From: Chaetorhynchus papuensis
Taxonomy: Eukaryota > Chordata > Aves > Passeriformes > Rhipiduridae
Length of the DNA stretch: 64,000 nucleotides
NCBI GenBank assembly: GCA_013396525.1
Contig: VWYX01000392.1
Coordinates: 1 to 64,000 of the forward strand
Reading direction: 5' to 3'
Numbering within the stretch: position 1 is the first letter of the stretch; every line of letters starts with the position of its first letter. A program made the translations under genes and the position numbers. Shown piece by piece: positions 60,701 through 64,000 of the stretch. The notes beneath the pieces are model-generated. The model made no database searches and had not been told where the DNA came from. It saw only the letters and a list, made by a program, of their open reading frames with translations.

Positions 60701-63700
60701 TTTAAGATTATCCTACCCTCATCTCTGTGCATAAAACTTTTACATATACAAGCTTGTATGTGCATATATATAAAGGACAGGAGGTTCTATATTTTCTTTA
60801 TAAATTACAGTGCACGTAGTACTGTAAAATCAAACAGGTTGTTTAAATATCCTGAGAAAGTAAATACAGAAACACAAAGGTTTGGGTTTGGTTGCTTTTA
60901 AAGATATGTAGTTTGGGCTACCCATAGAATTCTTTCTCCTCCTGGCTAATGAGGTGTCAACAAGGGAGACAGCTTCTGGTTGCTTCTATCTTATATAAGA
61001 CAGACAAGTAAGGGAGGTGTTGGCTTAAAATAGTCTTGAAACATTATTCATTTTGTCTATTTTAACACAGGCTAGAAAAACACTAATATTCAAGCCAGCA
61101 AGAAAATCTACAAAGAATTGCCATGGTGATTTCTGATATTATGTAGAATATCTGCTTTACTCCAGTTTATGTTCAAATATATTAATGCTTTGCCTTATTA
61201 TTTTTATCCAAACTTTGTGGCATCTGGCCCAAATTCATTCCCACTGCACCCAACGATTTCACTGCCAGTTATTTCAATAGAAACAATATCTAGTCTCTTC
61301 CTTGGCAAAAGAAGAGAGTAAGTAGGCTGGAGAGCAGCCTGCACATGCTGCTGGTTTGATCTGCTAAAGAGACATTCTATGGGGAGGCATTTTTATTCTA
61401 AAGTGATACAGAACTGGTTACTCACATTTCACATGCATTTTGTAGATATGAGCTGTCTCTCTCAACTTCTTTGTTGTTTAGTTCACAGTCTGAAATCATC
61501 ATTCTAATCCCTACTAAATCTTTAAAATCTTGGAAACTTGAAAGGTCCTAATATAGCTGAAGATTTTGAGTCATGAGTTCAAGTATTAATAGGATACCTG
61601 TCTTCTACTGAGGTGAAATTAGTATTGATTGCCCCTTTTTTGCAATAATTGTCTTAAAGAAGTAGCTGCCATAATGATGTTTCATTGGAGGGTTTGGAGG
61701 GAGGAGTTTTTTGGTCAGCCTTGTCAGAAACAGACAAGTACTTTGTGTCTGATGGCTCAAGCTGTACTTCAGATTAATGCAATCATTAACCCAAACATTT
61801 TTTTCATTTTAAACTGAATTTTAAAGGACCGTTCTCAACACCCTGAAGCACCGAATAAAGACTCGTAAGCATCATCTACTCAACCGTGTTTCCCAGAGAG
61901 TTGCCTGGGAATCTCTTGCCATCTGCTGGAAACGTGTGGATCTACATCCTCAAAGGAAATGTGAGACAGGAGTGCCAGGAAATAATGGGGAATGTTCAGA
62001 AAGCAGCACTCTGAACGCTCATAACTTTAAGTCAAAAAGACAATTCAAGAAGGAGGTAACATCAGACTCCCAGGCTACAGCAGTTGGACTACCAACATTA
62101 GATTCTTTAATAAATCACGTCTTCACTGCTACAATTAATCTGTGGCATGATTGGATGCTGAGGTTGAATGTAGAATTTCAGAACTGAAATATTTGGAAAA
62201 CAACCCCTTATTTAGCTTTCTGTTTCTCAAACAGAACATTTCCGATCACTTCTCTTTGGAGTAAAAGATCTGATATGAAAAGATTCTAATAGTGATTTTT
62301 AAAAGAACTAAAATGTTAGAAATCTCATTTACACTTGGAATGAAATGAAATGAAATGAAATGAAATGAAATGAAATTACCTGTAGGAGCCTGTCAGCTCT
62401 TCAAATCTAGATGCATTAGACAGAAATATTGCAATTTTTAAGGTGAGGATGGCTTGGTAGAAGACAAAAGTGTAATGCCTGCCATCTGGAAAAATAAAGA
62501 GGAAAAAAAAAGGTCAAGAATACACTCTAGATTTACAACTTTTTGTGTTTCAAACCATTTACAACCTTGTCAGCTAATGCACAGAGCAAAGCCAAGGTCC
62601 TCTCCAAAAAATGCCATCTGCCCAGAAGTGGGAAGCATGTATTGAGAAATGCAATTGTTTAAACAGTCTTGTAATATAAGAAAATAAAAACCAACCTGAA
62701 ACAAGACATCTTAAACAACAGCATGGATACTAAGTGAACAACTACAAAATATCTTTGTGAGTTGTAAAAATATTATGGTTGAGATTTTTTTCATCAAGCA
62801 CTGAAAATATACCTGAGGTTTTCTCCTTGGTAAAGTTGTGCTAGAAGAAAATAACAGCAATAAACCACACAAAACTTGAGATCACAGTTCTGAAGAACCT
62901 TTTATCTCCAAATCCAACAGCTCAAGGAGCTGAATAATTTAATTGACATGACATGGAGATCAAAGGCTACCTTGACCTGAAAGAATTACGTTTGTAGACC
63001 TACCTTACATAATGTTCTCCATTTTAAGCAGAGAAATTTGGAACATGTAAAGCTTTAAGGGCCCACTTTGAAACCAGATTGACATTTCCTACTAAAATAA
63101 AATTAGCAGTGGACACACAAATAATTCAGATTAAAGACTGATAAATGAAGCCATTTGGTGCATTTCCTTGGTGTCAGAGAAAACATTTCAACTGATGGGA
63201 ATAAATTTTCCCATTTTACTGCTAATTAAACCAGTGCCAACTATTATTTATTTGTGTTTTGGAAGATTGTAGAAACACCAAAAGAAGCCTCAGAGCTACA
63301 CTGCTGCAAACTCTCCAACCCACAAACCCCAAAACCCCACAAAGGTGCTGAAAAAGTGCTAAATGTGCCTGAAAATTCTTGATGTAGGTGTACACATGGA
63401 ATAGCAGGAGGCTAAGGACTGATAATTTTTTTTTCCATTTCAAAATACAAATCATGACCACTCAACTCTAGGATGCCAAAAAAAAAAAAAAAAAAGTCTA
63501 ACAGTTGTGTCTCCTTGTTTTGGTTCATTTTTCAAACTGGGTGGGTTATGTTGCCCAATGGTGGATATAAATACATCAAGAAAAGCCCCAAAGCAACCCT
63601 TTTGCTTGGAGAGCTTGTTTGCTTGGAAAAGTTTTAAAATACACAAGGAAACCAGGTGTTTGGGCAGGATGAGCAGCATTTCCACTAGAGGACTCTCTGA

Positions 63701-64000
63701 GTTCACCGTCTCAGCTTTCTGTGAGGAAAACACAGGAGATCCTGATTCAATCACGGAGGATTCACAGTTTGGAAGAAAAATATCAAAGTATCATTAGGGG
63801 AAAACATCCAAACCCAACTTTACAAAGCAAAAATCATTAACCATGTCACAGACTGGCTCTTGTGGAACTCTGGTTGCTCCATCGCTAATATATTGTTTTT
63901 CTCTCTGGTCTGGCCTGTCTGTTATTATTCCCTCTTTACTATCTCAGCTGTGATTTTCCTGCTTTAGCCACTTTGAGTGATCTCTCCCCAGGCTGGATGC
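54740..64000. other. GABRD 3' UTR and downstream intergenic DNA
   Basis: About 9.3 kb with no supported coding exon; all open frames are under about 100 codons and none resembles a known protein. It holds simple repeats only: a short CACACTCCCACACAAA pair near 60.1 kb, the TGAAA array at 62.34 kb and an 18-base A run at 63478-63495. The GABRD 3' UTR occupies an unknown part of the left end. Confidence 0.7.
62341..62375 (+). repeat. (TGAAA)7 microsatellite
   Basis: Seven perfect TGAAA units in intergenic DNA. The perfect repeat makes it a likely length-variable marker. Confidence 0.95.

Noticed and set aside
61936..62187. 83-codon plus-strand frame downstream of GABRD as a possible next gene
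   Set aside because: It does not resemble PRKCZ or any family I know and lacks supporting splice structure.

Overview
This window is nuclear DNA from a vertebrate, almost certainly a bird. The evidence is split genes with GT-AG introns, two 5'-end CpG-rich blocks, and a CR1 LINE 3' end at about 36.04-36.21 kb (a second, weaker CR1-like piece lies at about 19.95 kb). I see no operons, viral genes, CRISPR arrays or prokaryotic elements. The order CFAP74 (minus strand), then GABRD (plus strand), matches human 1p36.33. From general knowledge the avian counterpart is a small chromosome such as chicken chromosome 21, but I cannot confirm the species.

Region 1 (about 1-35.1 kb, minus strand) is CFAP74, a ciliary/flagellar central-apparatus protein. 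I rebuilt 36 coding exons by joining reading frames across consensus splice sites and by matching the vertebrate family as I remember it. All phases agree, giving about 1678 codons from the start ATG at 33883 down to base 26. The last exon or exons (roughly the final 35 residues by comparison with human) lie outside the left edge. The protein has a very Glu-rich N-terminal segment (residues about 22-133), a long charged coiled-coil-like region, and then a series of ASH/MSP-type Ig-like domains. A likely non-coding first exon ends at a GT donor next to 34850, inside a CpG-rich block.

Region 2 (about 35.1-40.7 kb) is the roughly 6 kb spacer between the two divergently transcribed genes. It is AT-rich, has no coding exon I can support, and carries the clear CR1 copy.

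Region 3 (about 40.7-54.73 kb, plus strand) is GABRD, the delta subunit of the GABA-A receptor. It is complete: nine coding exons, 452 codons plus stop, the same length as the human protein. It has the signal peptide, Cys-loop, four membrane segments and two N-glycosylation sequons. The start codon sits just downstream of a CpG island with two short upstream ORFs.

Region 4 (54.73-64 kb) is 3' UTR followed by apparent intergenic DNA with simple repeats only. In human the next gene on this side is PRKCZ, but none of its exons were recognised here.

The two genes do not form a functional unit. CFAP74 serves motile cilia and GABRD mediates extrasynaptic neuronal inhibition; they share only conserved synteny. 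I found no convincing previously undescribed system. The points most worth checking are the CFAP74 Glu-rich expansion, two NAGNAG acceptors (one in each gene), the uncertain CFAP74 exon 16/17 junction, and the GABRD uORFs.
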